A stretch of DNA of 64,000 nucleotides from Leucobacter sp. UCMA 4100. Its GTDB lineage: Bacteria > Actinomycetota > Actinomycetes > Actinomycetales > Microbacteriaceae. Every line of letters begins with the position of its first letter. Positions within the stretch are counted from its first letter, which is position 1. Shown here piece by piece: positions 36,788 through 45,598 of the stretch. The position numbers and the translations under genes are program-made. The notes below the pieces were generated by a model that saw only the letters and a program-made list of their open reading frames with translations, was not told where the DNA came from and did not search any database. The DNA lies in contig NZ_JAFEUS010000002.1 of the NCBI RefSeq assembly GCF_027853335.1, positions 1,224,514-1,288,513 on the forward strand. Direction: 5' to 3'.

Positions 36788-37885
36788 ATGACCGACACCA
36801 CAGCCGAGACCGGCCAGTTCTCAACGAAGGGCGCCTACGTGACCGGCGCAAACGAGTTCTCGCGCGACACGAACTACATCGAAGACCGCATCGTGCGCGA
36901 CCCCGAGGCAGTGAAGCGTCTGCCCGCGCCCCCGAAGTCGAACATCGGATCGCTCGGCTACGGGCTGAGCGAGGGCGCCGAAGCCTGGCCCGTTGAGCCG
37001 GGCCGCTACCGCCTCATCGCGGCAGCCGCGTGCCCGTGGGCCAACCGCACGATCATCGTGCGCCGCCTGCTCGGGCTCGAAGACGCCATCTCACTCGGCA
37101 TGCCCGGCCCAACGCACGACGTACGGTCGTGGACATTCGATCTGGACGATGGCGGGCGCGATCCGCTGCTGGGTACTGAACGGTTGCAAGAAAACTACTT
37201 CAAGCGGTTTCCTGACTACCCGCGCGGCATTACGGTTCCGGCGATCGTCGAGGGCGCAAGCGGCAAGGTCGTCACGAACGACTACCCGCAAATCACGCTC
37301 GACTTCTCGACCGAATGGCGCGAGTTTCACCGCGACGGCGCCCCGAACCTGCTGCCAGAGGGCGAGCTCGAAGACATGTGGCCGGTGATCAAGCGCGTGT
37401 TCACCGAGGTGAACAACGGCGTGTATCGCTGCGGCTTCGCGGGCACGCAGGCCGCCTACGACGAGGCATACAACCGACTGTGGATCGCGATGGACTGGCT
37501 CGAAGAGCGCCTTGCGACCCGCCGATTTCTCATGGGTGGCACGATCACCGAGGCCGACGTGCGTCTCTTCACGACGCTCGCGCGCTTCGACGCCGTCTAC
37601 CACGGGCACTTCAAGACGAACCGCAACAAGCTCAGCGAGATGCCGAACCTGTGGGGCTATGCCCGCGACCTCTTCCAGACCCCGGGCTTCGGTGACACGA
37701 TCGACTTCGAACAGATCAAGAAGCACTACTACATCACGCACGAAGACGTGAACCCGACACAGATCGTTCCGGCGGGGCCCGACCTTTCGAACTGGCTCGA
37801 TCCGCACGACCGCGAGCGGCTCGGCGGCGAGCCCTTTGGCGACGGGACGCCACCCGAGGCGCGGCCGCTGCTCATCGCGCGGTAG
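36788..37885 (+). CDS. Glutathionyl-hydroquinone reductase-like (Xi-class GST family) enzyme
   Basis: This 365-residue cytoplasmic enzyme is of the Xi-class glutathione transferase family (YqjG/ECM4 type). The catalytic motif AAACPWANRT places the reactive Cys at residue 82. Family segments follow: RSWTFDLDDGGRDPLLG, VPAIVEGASGKVVTNDYPQI and the C-terminal helical domain with YNRLWIAMDWLEERLATRRF and ITEADVRLFTTLARFDAVYH. Family members reduce glutathionyl- or mycothiolyl-hydroquinones; in actinobacteria the thiol may be mycothiol. ATG 36,788 is supported by GAAGGAG upstream. Closeness to a gamma-glutamyltransferase operon suggests a link to low-molecular-weight thiols, but this is inference. 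Confidence 0.9.
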   Translation: MTDTTAETGQFSTKGAYVTGANEFSRDTNYIEDRIVRDPEAVKRLPAPPKSNIGSLGYGLSEGAEAWPVEPGRYRLIAAAACPWANRTIIVRRLLGLEDAISLGMPGPTHDVRSWTFDLDDGGRDPLLGTERLQENYFKRFPDYPRGITVPAIVEGASGKVVTNDYPQITLDFSTEWREFHRDGAPNLLPEGELEDMWPVIKRVFTEVNNGVYRCGFAGTQAAYDEAYNRLWIAMDWLEERLATRRFLMGGTITEADVRLFTTLARFDAVYHGHFKTNRNKLSEMPNLWGYARDLFQTPGFGDTIDFEQIKKHYYITHEDVNPTQIVPAGPDLSNWLDPHDRERLGGEPFGDGTPPEARPLLIAR

Positions 37886-37992
37886 TCAATCGCATCCAAC
37901 GAAACTTTCCGGTCATTGTCGGTTATAGCCATTGCCTTGAGTCACGAACGGAGATAGCTTGGCCCCAAGACGATCATCTAGGGGGATGAGCC

Positions 37993-39495
37993 GTGAAACG
38001 TTTCAGTACTCTTTTCGTGACACTCCTCGCGGGAGCTGTCCTGCTCTTGGCAGTTGCAGCCCCCGCGAGCGCCGCAACTCCCGTCGACATCAACGTGACC
38101 GCCGACGCGTATGCGCTTGACGGCAGCGGGCAGATCACCAGCGATAGCGAGTTTCTCTACGACTCCGCGAAGGGCGACGACCCTGGCAACTCCTACCAGA
38201 TTGCCTACCGCGGCAATCTCAAGCTCGATAAAATGTGGTCTTCGTACAGACTCTTCAAACTCGCATGGGGATTCGGCAAACCTGACCCCGAAACGGCGTG
38301 GAACGGCAAGACCTTCAGCGGCGAATGGGACATATCGTTTCGCGTCGACTCGAGCGTTGTCTCGAGCGACCCGTCTTTCGTTGAGTGCGGGGCCCTGCAA
38401 GCCGAGATCGAAGCCCAAAACCCGTCAACACTGCTCGGAACCTTCATTCGCTGCAGCGATGTCGCCTACGACGATGCCACCGGGCTATACACGGCCCACT
38501 TTACGCTCGTCAACCCCGACGGTAGCAAGGTGACTGGCAAGCAGCTCGACGAAAACCAGCCCACGTCGCTGCACCTGACCACCCCAGCGCAGGCCTTTTA
38601 CGTGAAGCAGTCAAGCTTTGAAGTTGGCAAAACATTCATCATGACCAAGCCACATGTCTCTGGCGAAATGAAAATGGATGCGTTCTTTCACAGCATGATG
38701 CCCATCACCTTCGACGCCACTGGAAGCGACGTCGCCCTGACAATGACGCAAACCTACGACGCCGAACACACGTTCGTCAGCGGAACCCCGGGCCGCACCC
38801 TACCGGCCGCGGTAACCGACCTCCTGCCGTCAACCCAGACGATGCTCACGAACGGAACCACGGCAACCCCCACCGCACCGACCGAGACAAACGTGCGCGA
38901 CGGGCAAGGCGTGTGGATCTTCGCCGGCTGGCAGCCCGAATCAGCACTCATCGAGGGCGCGAACGTGCGCTTCACCGGAACATGGGTGTATGAGGTCGAC
39001 CCCGACGCCACATTCACCGTACGGCACACCTTCGTCAGCGCCGATGAGACCGAGCTCCCCGACGAGGTTCTCGACCTCGCTCCCGAGAGCGTCATGGCGA
39101 CACAGGGCAACACCGTTACGCCCACCCCGCTCACGACCACCTCGGTGAAAATCGCGACCGGGGTGTGGTCATTCACCGGCTGGCAGCCTGAGACCGCCAC
39201 GATCGATGGAGCCGACGTCACCTTCACCGGCACCTGGAGCTTCAAGAAGGCGGTCACGCCGCCGGTAGATCCGGTCGATCCAGACCCAACTGATCCTGAC
39301 CCGACTGATCCTGATCCCAAGAAGCCCGACCCTACCAAGCCCGGCCCCGTCACTCCGAAGCCAGGGCACGACCCTGCCCCGAAGGTGCCGCTTGCAACGA
39401 CCGGCGGAGCGGGCCTCATCGGGTGGGGCATCGCGGGCATCGCGCTCATACTCACCGGCGTCACCGGCATCGTCGTGACCGCTCGAAAACCCTAG
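37993..39495 (+). CDS. LAxTG-anchored surface protein with two SHIRT-like repeats
   Basis: This is a 500-residue secreted, wall-anchored protein. An N-terminal signal peptide (about 1-27, ending APASAATP) precedes a globular domain of unknown fold (about 30-255). Two tandem repeats of about 80 residues then resemble SHIRT domains: HTFVSGTPGRTLPAAVTDLL to VRFTGTWVYEV, and HTFVSADETELPDEVLDLAP to VTFTGTWSFKK. A Pro/Asp/Lys-rich wall-spanning stretch (VDPDPTDPDPTDPDPKKPD) leads to the sorting signal LATTG (467-471), a hydrophobic helix and a basic tail (ARKP). LAxTG is the signal used by class E sortases in high-GC Gram-positives. The GTG start has GGGG just upstream. The sortase is not in the window. 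Confidence 0.85.
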   Translation: MKRFSTLFVTLLAGAVLLLAVAAPASAATPVDINVTADAYALDGSGQITSDSEFLYDSAKGDDPGNSYQIAYRGNLKLDKMWSSYRLFKLAWGFGKPDPETAWNGKTFSGEWDISFRVDSSVVSSDPSFVECGALQAEIEAQNPSTLLGTFIRCSDVAYDDATGLYTAHFTLVNPDGSKVTGKQLDENQPTSLHLTTPAQAFYVKQSSFEVGKTFIMTKPHVSGEMKMDAFFHSMMPITFDATGSDVALTMTQTYDAEHTFVSGTPGRTLPAAVTDLLPSTQTMLTNGTTATPTAPTETNVRDGQGVWIFAGWQPESALIEGANVRFTGTWVYEVDPDATFTVRHTFVSADETELPDEVLDLAPESVMATQGNTVTPTPLTTTSVKIATGVWSFTGWQPETATIDGADVTFTGTWSFKKAVTPPVDPVDPDPTDPDPTDPDPKKPDPTKPGPVTPKPGHDPAPKVPLATTGGAGLIGWGIAGIALILTGVTGIVVTARKP

Positions 39496-40082
39496 GGTTG
39501 GTGGGCAGCCGCCTCGCTCGGGCTTTGCGGTCGCGTTCGTCTCAGCCCGAGCACCGCAGGGACAATAAAGAGCAGCGCGAACGCCCAGAGCGTGAGCACG
39601 CCGGGGGCAACCGAGAGCCCGTACAGAAACGCGGTCGGCAAATACGCTTCGCCACCCCAGCCTCGATCGATGAGGGTGTGAATGGGTGAGAGGGCGATCA
39701 TCAGCCCACTCACGAGCAATAACTTCCAGGTCATTCGCCCAGGAGGCTCGGCACGAATGACGGAGGTGAACAGGGTCATTGGGGTGAAAATTATGCCCAA
39801 CAGCGTTAACGCCCACGCAGTGTGCGAGCTCTGGCCAAACCAGAGCGCTCGAGCGAGTATGCAGATCAAGTACACCGAGGCCACTCCAAAACCCCAGCGC
39901 CACACCCGAGCGCCGGGCCCGTTGAACGCAGCTGACCACCGTATCGAATATTCGATGTACTCGGTGACAGTTCGCCTGCGCCGGGGTACGGGCTCACCGC
40001 TCGCGCCGGCCAGCGCCGGGCCTGCCTCTCTGGCGCGATGATCCACAATCTCGGCTTTGCGCCGTTTTTTCGCTCTGGGCAT
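39492..40082 (-). CDS. Membrane protein of unknown function with four to five TM segments
   Basis: The 196-residue protein has a very basic N-terminus (MPRAKKRRKAEIVDHRARE) and hydrophobic segments such as WGFGVASVYLICILARALWF, ALTLLGIIFTPMTLFTSVI, KLLLVSGLMIALSPIHTL and LSVAPGVLTLWAFALLFIVP. I recognise no family. ATG 40,082 was chosen because AAAGGAG precedes it on the minus strand; a longer frame upstream has no start signal. Its stop lies within the last codon of the converging surface protein gene, so the two overlap tail to tail by four bases. Confidence 0.7.
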   Translation of the reverse strand: MPRAKKRRKAEIVDHRAREAGPALAGASGEPVPRRRRTVTEYIEYSIRWSAAFNGPGARVWRWGFGVASVYLICILARALWFGQSSHTAWALTLLGIIFTPMTLFTSVIRAEPPGRMTWKLLLVSGLMIALSPIHTLIDRGWGGEAYLPTAFLYGLSVAPGVLTLWAFALLFIVPAVLGLRRTRPQSPSEAAAHQP

Positions 40083-40242
40083 TGTGGTCTCCTTTCTGCG
40101 CGGAGGGCGGTGGGCGTTCTCGCTGAGTGTAGCGCGTGGGCTGCCTGCCGCGGAGGGCGCCGTGAGCGATTTCGGGGTCCCGGGGCGGGGCCGATCGCCG
40201 GGGGACCGGGCCGATCGCGAGCGCGGGGCCCGAACGCGGTCT

Positions 40243-40294
40243 ACTTGACGAAAAGCAGGGTGTTTCTGGCTGAACACCCTGCTTTTCGTCAAGT
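40243..40294. repeat. 52-bp palindromic repeat, family A copy 1
   Basis: A perfect 22-bp stem beginning ACTTGACGAAAAGCAGGG and ending CCCTGCTTTTCGTCAAGT surrounds the 8-base loop TCTGGCTG. It is identical over all 52 bases to the copy at 44,712-44,763 on the other side of the large surface-protein gene, and related to the copies at 52,708 and 52,861. All four are preceded by TCT or GTCT on the plus strand. It lies 80 bp from the stop of the giant gene and could also act as a terminator for it. Confidence 0.88.
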
Positions 40295-40374
40295 GAACGC
40301 TGAAGCGATGATCCAGAGCCAGAAGGCGGATCATCGCCCCGTTCTTCGATGGCTAGCGACTCCCGCGCAGCTGG

Positions 40375-43300
40375 CTAACGCCGCCCGCGCGTCAGCCAGC
40401 TGCGCCGCGCCACCAGCAATGAAGCGCCAGTTAGGAGCATCACCGCGGCTAGCAGCAACGCTTCGTGGGGAGACCCACCGGTGTGAGCGAGGTGACCTTG
40501 GCCGTTGGTATTTTGTGATCCTCCGCCAGCGAGAGGGCTTTTCGAGCCTGGCGCGGGCGTAACCGCCACCTCAATCGGGTCAGCGGCCGAGGCCTCGTAG
40601 TTACCGTCGCCGCTGAACACTGCCGTGACCGTGTGGGCTCCGGGCGTGAGGTCTTTCACCGTGAGGGCTGCCGACCCACTGGTCAAAGCAACGGGCTCTG
40701 CGAAGTTCTTGCCGTCGACAACGAACTGCACGGCTCCGGTTACGTCAAAGCCTTCGAGCAGCCCGCCAACAGTTGCGGTCAAGACGGTCGTGTCACCCTC
40801 GTCGAGCATGACCGGAGCGGCCTCAACCGAAACAGTAGTCTCGGCCAAACGAACCTCAACATCGACCTGAGCTTCTGATGCCTCGTGGTTCTGGTTGCCA
40901 AGATATCGCGCAGTCACGACGTGCGCACCGCCAGAGAGACCTGGAAGACCCGCCTCGGCCTGCCCATCAACCAGCGTCACGGTACCCGACGAGACTCCGT
41001 CTACGAAGAGCTCAACGTCGCCATCAGCGGGAAGCGTCGCAAGCCTCGGCAATGAACCGAGGCTGCTCCTATTCACCGTTGTAGTGACAGAGAAGGGCTC
41101 GCCCAGAGCAAGCTCAGCGGGATCAATCTCGACGAAAACGCTGCTCTGAGCCCGTTTCAGAACAAACGACGTACTGAACGACGCCGCAGCGATGTCGTCG
41201 GTGCCCGGGTACTCAACAACGACAGTGTGCTCACCAGCAGGAAGCCCCACGAGCGGCATGGTCGCCGTACCGTCTTCACTAAGATGCGGCTCGAAAATGT
41301 CTTCACCGTTCAGCGTCACCGTGATGGCACCGCTCGCCTTTGCCCAGTCAGATTCGGGAGTCGTTGCCGCGATAAGCAATGAGAGGCTCTCTCCATAGGT
41401 CAGAGGGCCGTGCAGAGCCAAGGTCACTTCGCTCTGCACAGGCTGCACCGCAAGCACTGCCTCGGCTGAGCTCTCGATAAATTCTGGCTCGGGCACGAAG
41501 CGCGCTGAAAGCGTGATATTGGTCACCAGGTCGATGGTGATGTCTGTTTCGAACACGGCCGTTGAACCAGTAACACGGCTCGGGGCGTGCTCGGCAGCCA
41601 CCTCCTGACCATCGACCTCAAAAATGACCGTGCCTTCTGGCACTACCCCGTCGAGATCTGTCGAGACCTCAGCCCTCATCGTTTCAGACGTTTTCACGGT
41701 GAGCGCGGGCCTCTCAGAAGCGAGTGTCAGCTCGGTCGCTCTCGGTTGCACGTCAACCGTCACAGGCTTGGCCACCGAGCCAAGCTGCGGGTGCCCCATG
41801 GCCGGAACAAACTTGGCTTCGATCGTGTGAAGGGCAACACCTGGGCGATCGATCACAAGGGTTGCTACGCCGTCGCGCACCTCTACCTCTTCACGAAGAT
41901 CGTCGTCAGAGGTGAAGAGCACGGTACCCTTCGGCTCAAGCCCGTCTCCATCAACAGCAACCTCAACGCGCAGTGCTTCGCCGTAGGTAAGCGACTCGGG
42001 CGCGGTTGCAGCCGCTGTTGTCGGTCGTGCAACAACCGTGAGCACCTGTGCGCTCGACTTTGACCCAACCATTGGCAACTCGGCGCTGGGAGTGAACTCG
42101 GCGTGAATCGCCACATCTCCCAGCCGGTCAAAAAGACCTGCCTCGAAGGTCGCCGTTGCTTCACCGTCTTCCAGAGCAGCTGAAGTGATGGCTTCGTCGT
42201 CTATATAGAAGGTGACGGTGCCTTCAGGCTGCACGGCCGGGACAGCGTTCGATACCTGTGCCGTGACGCGTGCATCGTCACCGTACACAAGCGTTTCTTC
42301 ATCAAGCGCAAGCTTCGTCACAGATTCAATCTTGGTGACCTCGTACTCTGCATTCGCGCTCAACACACTTTTATCATCAGAGTGCGTGTACGTTGCAGTG
42401 ACCGTGTGTTTGCCCAGCGCATCGGTGTTTAGCGGCCATGAGCCTTTCCCGTTGGTCAAGCCCTGACTCTCGACAGGGGCGCCGTCAATCTCAACGAATA
42501 CCTCACCGTCAGCGAGTTCGAGGCCTGATTGCCACTGCACCAGAACCTCGGCAAACACATCGCTTGCACTCGCTTCTACCGTTTCGGGCACAACCAGATC
42601 GATACTATTGCTGGGCTCAACAATCGTGAAGGTGCCGTGTATCGGGTCAGCATCAAACAGTGGGTCTTCTTCCAAAAAACTGAGTGTGTAATCGTAGACA
42701 TCGACGGGAGTTGGCAGTACCAGGTCATTGGCGCTGAGAAAGCTGACCCCCTCGGAACGGTTAAAGCTTGGTAGCGAAAAACCCTTGTAGTTCTCTCTGT
42801 GGCCTGTCTTCTGGCCCACCATATCGAGTGATAACCGTGTCGTGACACGATCGTTTTCGCCCCAATACACCGGGTCGCCAGGGTTCTTGATAGCCCGTGC
42901 CTGCATCGAAAACTTAATCATTTTACCAGTCAGAATCGTCTCTGGGTGCGTGAAGCTCAACTCCGTTTTCCACCTGGCCGCAGCCTTTCGGTCGACACTG
43001 TCGAGAGAACCCGAAAAGTTTTCGCTGCCGAGATACTCAGCGTAAAAACTGTTTGTTCGGCCCAGTGGTGCAATATCTGCCGAGGCAACCCCGTCAGGCC
43101 CAACCGCGACGAGCAGCCGGTTTGAAGGTTCGGGCTCGTTTGCATCGCTTCCAGGGGGAGCGACCCAAAAAGCGACCTGCCCCTCACGAACCGGGGCCCC
43201 CGCCGCTGTGTGAACGTGAGCCTGAACGGTTGTTTTTTGGGCTGCTTTCAGCCCATCTTCTGCGACTTCGATCGCGGTCTCAGTTGCCTCACCGCAGCCG

Positions 43301-44565
43301 ATAACGTTCAATTCAGCCGCCAGGTTTTCGCCTCGAAAGTTCCAGTCCCTCGAATCAGGCTTCATCTCGATGCTCGCCTTGTGCTTGCCAATCGGCAGAT
43401 CACCGAGGCTGTGCGTCTCGACAACAGCACCAAAGTGTCTGCTCAGCACGAGTTTCTTTTCCTTACCCGGCGACTCAAGCCAAAGGTTCAGAAGCAGCAG
43501 GGGCTGCGCCGCACCACTATCATTTTTGACAACAATATCGACGGTTTGCTCATTGCCTACGCACAGGTTCGTTTTACTGGTATCGAGACTGACCACTGAA
43601 GTGGGCTCTGCGCTAATCCAAACCCAGCCGTTGCCGCTTGTTCCATCGTAATCGTCAAAGCGCAGTGCGTTATCAATCATTTCTGAATCACTCGAGATGA
43701 AAGCACTACCCGATCCACCACCACCGCTCGAATCTTGCACGCTGTGCCCGCCGCAGCCGTAGGAATTCCTACTGCCCCCGCCGCCGCCACCGCCACCCGA
43801 CATACCCTGGTTGCCGGCGAAGGTCGTTCCATGCTTCGTCTCTGAGTCATAGGCGCAGTTTATGTATGCGTTATGTGGGTTAGACCCTGGTTTTCCATTC
43901 GACGAAGCTTTGCCAGCAACGGCTCCGTCTCCGCCGTGAAGCGGGACATTGGGGTAGTCGGATGATCCGCCACCGCCGCCACCGCCGCCAGAGAGCTCAA
44001 AAAACCAACCCTGTGTGCCATTTGGCTTGAGATAGGTGATGCTCGTTGATCCGCCGCCACCGCCGCCACCGCCTCCCTTGTTAAAGCCATTGCCGCCGTT
44101 GCCACCAGCGACGCCTCCCGAACCGCCCTTGCCGCCGCGATCACCCCGAGCGTCCTCCCCCTTCTTGCCAACGCGCACCTGAAGCACCCCACCAGGCTCG
44201 ACGGGCAACGTTTGCGGGTTCCATGCGTCGAGATAGCCGCGGTAGCCTGCACCGCCCTTACCGCCGCTACCACCATTTTTCACCGCGGCGCCGTCTCCAC
44301 CTGAGGCAGATTCGGCAAGAACCTTGACCTCTTCAACCCCGCCAGGAATCTTGACATCGGTGTCTTCCACGAATTCGCCGTAGAAACTATCGTAACTCCA
44401 GGGCAGTGTGACCACGCGTGGGGCAGCTTGCGCCGGTGCCGGAGCCAGCAAGCCCGGGAGCAACAAGAGGCTCGCGAGCGCGCTAGCCATTGCTACTTGG
44501 AGAGCTCTTCGAGCAGTTCTTTTGGTTCGTTGAACCCCTGACGTGCGACCCATGGTTTGTTTCAT
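40375..44565 (-). CDS. Giant LAxTG-anchored Ig-like repeat surface protein with glycine-rich N-terminus
   Basis: This is a 1396-residue secreted wall protein. Its long signal peptide has an RRALQVAMASALASLLLLPG core and ends near APAQAAP. Residues about 80-300 are a Gly-rich domain with several runs of Gly and conserved aromatic pieces (GYRGYLDAWNPQTLP, TLPVEPGGVLQVRVGKKGED), like the glycine-rich domains of other bacterial adhesins. About ten Ig-like (Big_3_5 type) repeats follow, each with phrases such as VTATYTHSDDKSVLSANAEY, EGTVTFYIDDEAIT, GAHTVTAVFSGDGNYEAS. The sorting signal LAHTG (1359-1363), a hydrophobic helix and an Arg-rich tail end the protein. ATG 44,565 starts a standard signal peptide; a TTG at 44,595 would add ten residues. 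Likely an adhesin. Confidence 0.88.
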   Translation of the reverse strand: MKQTMGRTSGVQRTKRTARRALQVAMASALASLLLLPGLLAPAPAQAAPRVVTLPWSYDSFYGEFVEDTDVKIPGGVEEVKVLAESASGGDGAAVKNGGSGGKGGAGYRGYLDAWNPQTLPVEPGGVLQVRVGKKGEDARGDRGGKGGSGGVAGGNGGNGFNKGGGGGGGGGSTSITYLKPNGTQGWFFELSGGGGGGGGSSDYPNVPLHGGDGAVAGKASSNGKPGSNPHNAYINCAYDSETKHGTTFAGNQGMSGGGGGGGGSRNSYGCGGHSVQDSSGGGGSGSAFISSDSEMIDNALRFDDYDGTSGNGWVWISAEPTSVVSLDTSKTNLCVGNEQTVDIVVKNDSGAAQPLLLLNLWLESPGKEKKLVLSRHFGAVVETHSLGDLPIGKHKASIEMKPDSRDWNFRGENLAAELNVIGCGEATETAIEVAEDGLKAAQKTTVQAHVHTAAGAPVREGQVAFWVAPPGSDANEPEPSNRLLVAVGPDGVASADIAPLGRTNSFYAEYLGSENFSGSLDSVDRKAAARWKTELSFTHPETILTGKMIKFSMQARAIKNPGDPVYWGENDRVTTRLSLDMVGQKTGHRENYKGFSLPSFNRSEGVSFLSANDLVLPTPVDVYDYTLSFLEEDPLFDADPIHGTFTIVEPSNSIDLVVPETVEASASDVFAEVLVQWQSGLELADGEVFVEIDGAPVESQGLTNGKGSWPLNTDALGKHTVTATYTHSDDKSVLSANAEYEVTKIESVTKLALDEETLVYGDDARVTAQVSNAVPAVQPEGTVTFYIDDEAITSAALEDGEATATFEAGLFDRLGDVAIHAEFTPSAELPMVGSKSSAQVLTVVARPTTAAATAPESLTYGEALRVEVAVDGDGLEPKGTVLFTSDDDLREEVEVRDGVATLVIDRPGVALHTIEAKFVPAMGHPQLGSVAKPVTVDVQPRATELTLASERPALTVKTSETMRAEVSTDLDGVVPEGTVIFEVDGQEVAAEHAPSRVTGSTAVFETDITIDLVTNITLSARFVPEPEFIESSAEAVLAVQPVQSEVTLALHGPLTYGESLSLLIAATTPESDWAKASGAITVTLNGEDIFEPHLSEDGTATMPLVGLPAGEHTVVVEYPGTDDIAAASFSTSFVLKRAQSSVFVEIDPAELALGEPFSVTTTVNRSSLGSLPRLATLPADGDVELFVDGVSSGTVTLVDGQAEAGLPGLSGGAHVVTARYLGNQNHEASEAQVDVEVRLAETTVSVEAAPVMLDEGDTTVLTATVGGLLEGFDVTGAVQFVVDGKNFAEPVALTSGSAALTVKDLTPGAHTVTAVFSGDGNYEASAADPIEVAVTPAPGSKSPLAGGGSQNTNGQGHLAHTGGSPHEALLLAAVMLLTGASLLVARRSWLTRGRR

Positions 44566-44711
44566 GTTGATCTGCTCTTCCCCTATAAGCGACAACTATG
44601 GCGACGAAGCGGGCGCCGGTCAGCGACGACTGACCCCCGTTAAAACCCCCGTCTATGCTTCGAGTAGCTTAGCTAGCTTTCGGGGTATTAGAAAGGCAGA
44701 GTTCGGGGTCT

Positions 44712-44763
44712 ACTTGACGAAAAGCAGGGTGTTTCTGGCTGAACACCCTGCTTTTCGTCAAGT
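44712..44763. repeat. 52-bp palindromic repeat, family A copy 2
   Basis: Identical in all 52 bases, and in the same orientation, to the copy at 40,243-40,294. It lies about 150 bp upstream of the giant surface-protein gene and 72 bp behind the converging end of the XRE-cupin gene, for which it could serve as terminator. The pair therefore brackets the surface gene as direct repeats 4.5 kb apart. Confidence 0.88.
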
Positions 44764-44835
44764 AGGCCGAGAAATCGCAGACAGGGGTGCTGCGAGCGGC
44801 AGCCGACAGTCGCCAAGCGAGCACAACCGAGCGGA

Positions 44836-45477
44836 TCAGCCCGGCACCTCGCCCGCCGGCTCACCCGCCGGCCCACCCGGCAACTCACCCGCCGGCCCGC
44901 CGATGGCTGGCCGCACGTGCGCCCGCTGCCCCTGCCGCCCCACGAGGCTCAGGTACTCGACCGGGCCGGCGCTCGTGGCGCCGAACCAGTGCGGGGTGCG
45001 GGTGTCGAACTCGACCGCCTCGCCGGCTTGCAGCCTGAGGTCTTGGTCGCCGAGCACGAGCCGTAGGGTGCCGTTCAGCACGTAGGCCCAGTCGTGGCCC
45101 TCGTGGGTGCGCGGCTCGGGCACTTCGTCGTCGTTGCCGGCGGGCAGAACGAACTTGTAGGCCTGCACGCCTCCGGGGCGGCGGGTCAGCGGAATCACAA
45201 TCGCACCGCCATCAATCGTCATGGGCCGCAGGTCGATGCGCGGGTTTGCGGTGCGCGGGGCGTCGACGAGTGAGTCGAGGGTGACGCCGTAGTACCGGGC
45301 GAGCGGCAGCAGTTGCTCGAGGGTTGGGCGGCGCACCCCGGCTTCGAGGCGCGAGAGGGTGCTGGCCGAGATGCCGGTCGCTTCGGCGAGCGCCACGAGG
45401 GTCACGTCGCGGCGCAGGCGCAGGTTCTTGAGCCTCGGACCAACCGTGTCGAGGGTTTCGTCGGCGGTGTTATTCAT
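44836..45477 (-). CDS. XRE-family regulator with cupin sensor domain
   Basis: The 213-residue regulator has an N-terminal helix-turn-helix (VGPRLKNLRLRRDVTLVALA, ATGISASTLSRLEAG) and a C-terminal cupin barrel (PEPRTHEGHDWAYVLNGTLR, LGDQDLRLQAGEAVEFDTRT, PHWFGATSAGPVEYLSL). A Pro-Ala-Gly-Glu-rich tail ends the protein. Small-molecule binding in the cupin usually controls DNA binding in this family. The ATG at 45,477 has GGAGG only one base upstream, too close for normal use; either the message is leaderless or the start is further up (TTG 45,513), which would run through the palindromes at 45,487-45,511. It is divergent from the thioredoxin-reductase-like gene 121 bp away, the likely target. 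Confidence 0.88.
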   Translation of the reverse strand: MNNTADETLDTVGPRLKNLRLRRDVTLVALAEATGISASTLSRLEAGVRRPTLEQLLPLARYYGVTLDSLVDAPRTANPRIDLRPMTIDGGAIVIPLTRRPGGVQAYKFVLPAGNDDEVPEPRTHEGHDWAYVLNGTLRLVLGDQDLRLQAGEAVEFDTRTPHWFGATSAGPVEYLSLVGRQGQRAHVRPAIGGPAGELPGGPAGEPAGEVPG

Positions 45478-45486
45478 TCCTCCATA

Positions 45487-45511
45487 TTGCCATTCGGCAA
45501 ATATGTTTGCC
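45487..45511. promoter_or_regulatory. Overlapping palindromes in the divergent control region
   Basis: TTGCCATTCGGCAA (45,487-45,500) and GGCAAATATGTTTGCC (45,496-45,511) are two overlapping inverted repeats with the half-site TTTGCC. They sit exactly between the XRE-cupin start (45,477) and the thioredoxin-reductase-like gene. Such sites commonly mediate autoregulation by XRE-cupin proteins. The link is inferred from position. Confidence 0.55.
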
Positions 45512-45598
45512 AAATCGCACCGAGACCGCGAGACTCGGTGTCTGACCAGTCACCCGAGACCGACCAAGCAAAGCCATCGATCAACACAAGGAGCCCCC

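Noticed and set aside
40888-43651. Long open frames opposite the giant surface-protein gene
   Set aside because: They are antisense shadows of a repeat-rich, high-GC gene and lack start signals.
44596-44835. Gene in the stretch between the surface protein and the XRE-cupin gene
   Set aside because: Frames here are created by the palindromic repeat and have no coding character.
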